Shown here in pieces: positions 63,958 to 64,000 of a stretch of 64,000 bases of DNA; within the stretch, counting starts at the first letter, position 1, and every line of letters starts with the position of its first letter. Made by a program: the position numbers and the translations under genes. Under the pieces are notes generated by a model that worked only from the letters and a program-made list of their open reading frames with translations, was not told the DNA's origin and made no database searches. The DNA comes from an uncultured Planctomycetota bacterium (GTDB lineage: Bacteria; Planctomycetota; Planctomycetia; Gemmatales; HRBIN36): the NCBI GenBank assembly GCA_937944855.1, contig CALFAY010000013.1, positions 1-64,000 of the forward strand. The letters run 5' to 3'.

Positions 63958-64000
63958 GTGCCCTACACCGTGCGGGAATTGGCCGACCTCGTCCAGGGAC
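63958..64000 (+). CDS. lpxD: UDP-3-O-acylglucosamine N-acyltransferase, 5' end only
   Basis: A GTG at 63958 with AAAGGAC eight bases upstream opens a frame that runs off the window: VPYTVRELADLVQG resembles the N-terminus of LpxD (typically YTLxELAxLxGG), which acylates UDP-GlcN in lipid A synthesis. Only 14 residues are visible, so the call rests on this short match. Confidence 0.5.
   Translation, partial: MPYTVRELADLVQG

Overview
The window is a gene-dense, GC-rich stretch of a bacterial chromosome that points to the phylum Planctomycetota, most likely a Gemmata-like lineage. The indications are: a DUF1501 / PPC-domain / DUF1549-DUF1553 / cytochrome-WD40 gene set, a 1704-residue ceramidase-like plus membrane-bound-dehydrogenase plus cytochrome c fusion, a giant cell-surface protein with the N-terminal LEDR-type motif, ECF sigma factors with long C-terminal extensions, and a probable lpxD at the right edge (a diderm lipid A gene). 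No rRNA, tRNA, CRISPR array, prophage, transposase or integrase was found; the region looks like core chromosome.

Left part (1-13.9 kb): housekeeping metabolism mixed with secreted proteins. In order: an ARPP-1 protein, a small secreted protein coupled to an alpha/beta hydrolase, pyrD, a collagen-like plus degenerate peptidase-MA protein with a clear intrinsic terminator, the pair GH57 branching enzyme and dtd, a Gly/Pro/Trp-rich secreted protein, malate dehydrogenase divergent from gap-pgk, and a glycosylasparaginase. The two divergent promoter regions carry short repeats with helical phasing that look like operators.

Middle (13.9-41.5 kb): the ceramidase-dehydrogenase giant, divergent from a PIG-L deacetylase; a four-helix membrane protein; an acetyl-xylan-esterase-like hydrolase; a YjhG/YagF-type sugar-acid dehydratase; then a tightly coupled minus-strand run rpsU - DUF493 - unknown 98 aa - ECF sigma factor - zinc-finger anti-sigma. 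Divergent from rpsU is a compact queC-queD-queE operon for 7-deazaguanine (preQ0) biosynthesis. It meets a four-gene minus-strand operon of exported proteins (DUF1501, PPC-domain, DUF1549/DUF1553, cytochrome/WD40), for which a sigma70-like promoter can be read inside the end of the upstream GT87 gene. A beta-barrel-like protein and a TM2 protein close the section.

Right part (41.5-64 kb): one minus-strand series runs kinase-like protein (with altered catalytic residues) -> NagA-like deacetylase -> protein of twelve 22-residue repeats -> ECF sigma factor with C-terminal extension -> 2928-residue surface protein with beta-helix, six SdrD-type B domains and a C-terminal zincin motif. This series is the most system-like and least explained part of the window. 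It is followed by pdxH, an ABC transporter pair, a TIM-barrel isomerase, a flippase-like membrane protein, a large secreted beta-propeller protein, a small lipoprotein and the start of lpxD.

Start sites were moved inside long open frames wherever a ribosome-binding site, a signal peptide or a stop/start overlap supported it. Intergenic stretches not listed are short and show nothing I can support.
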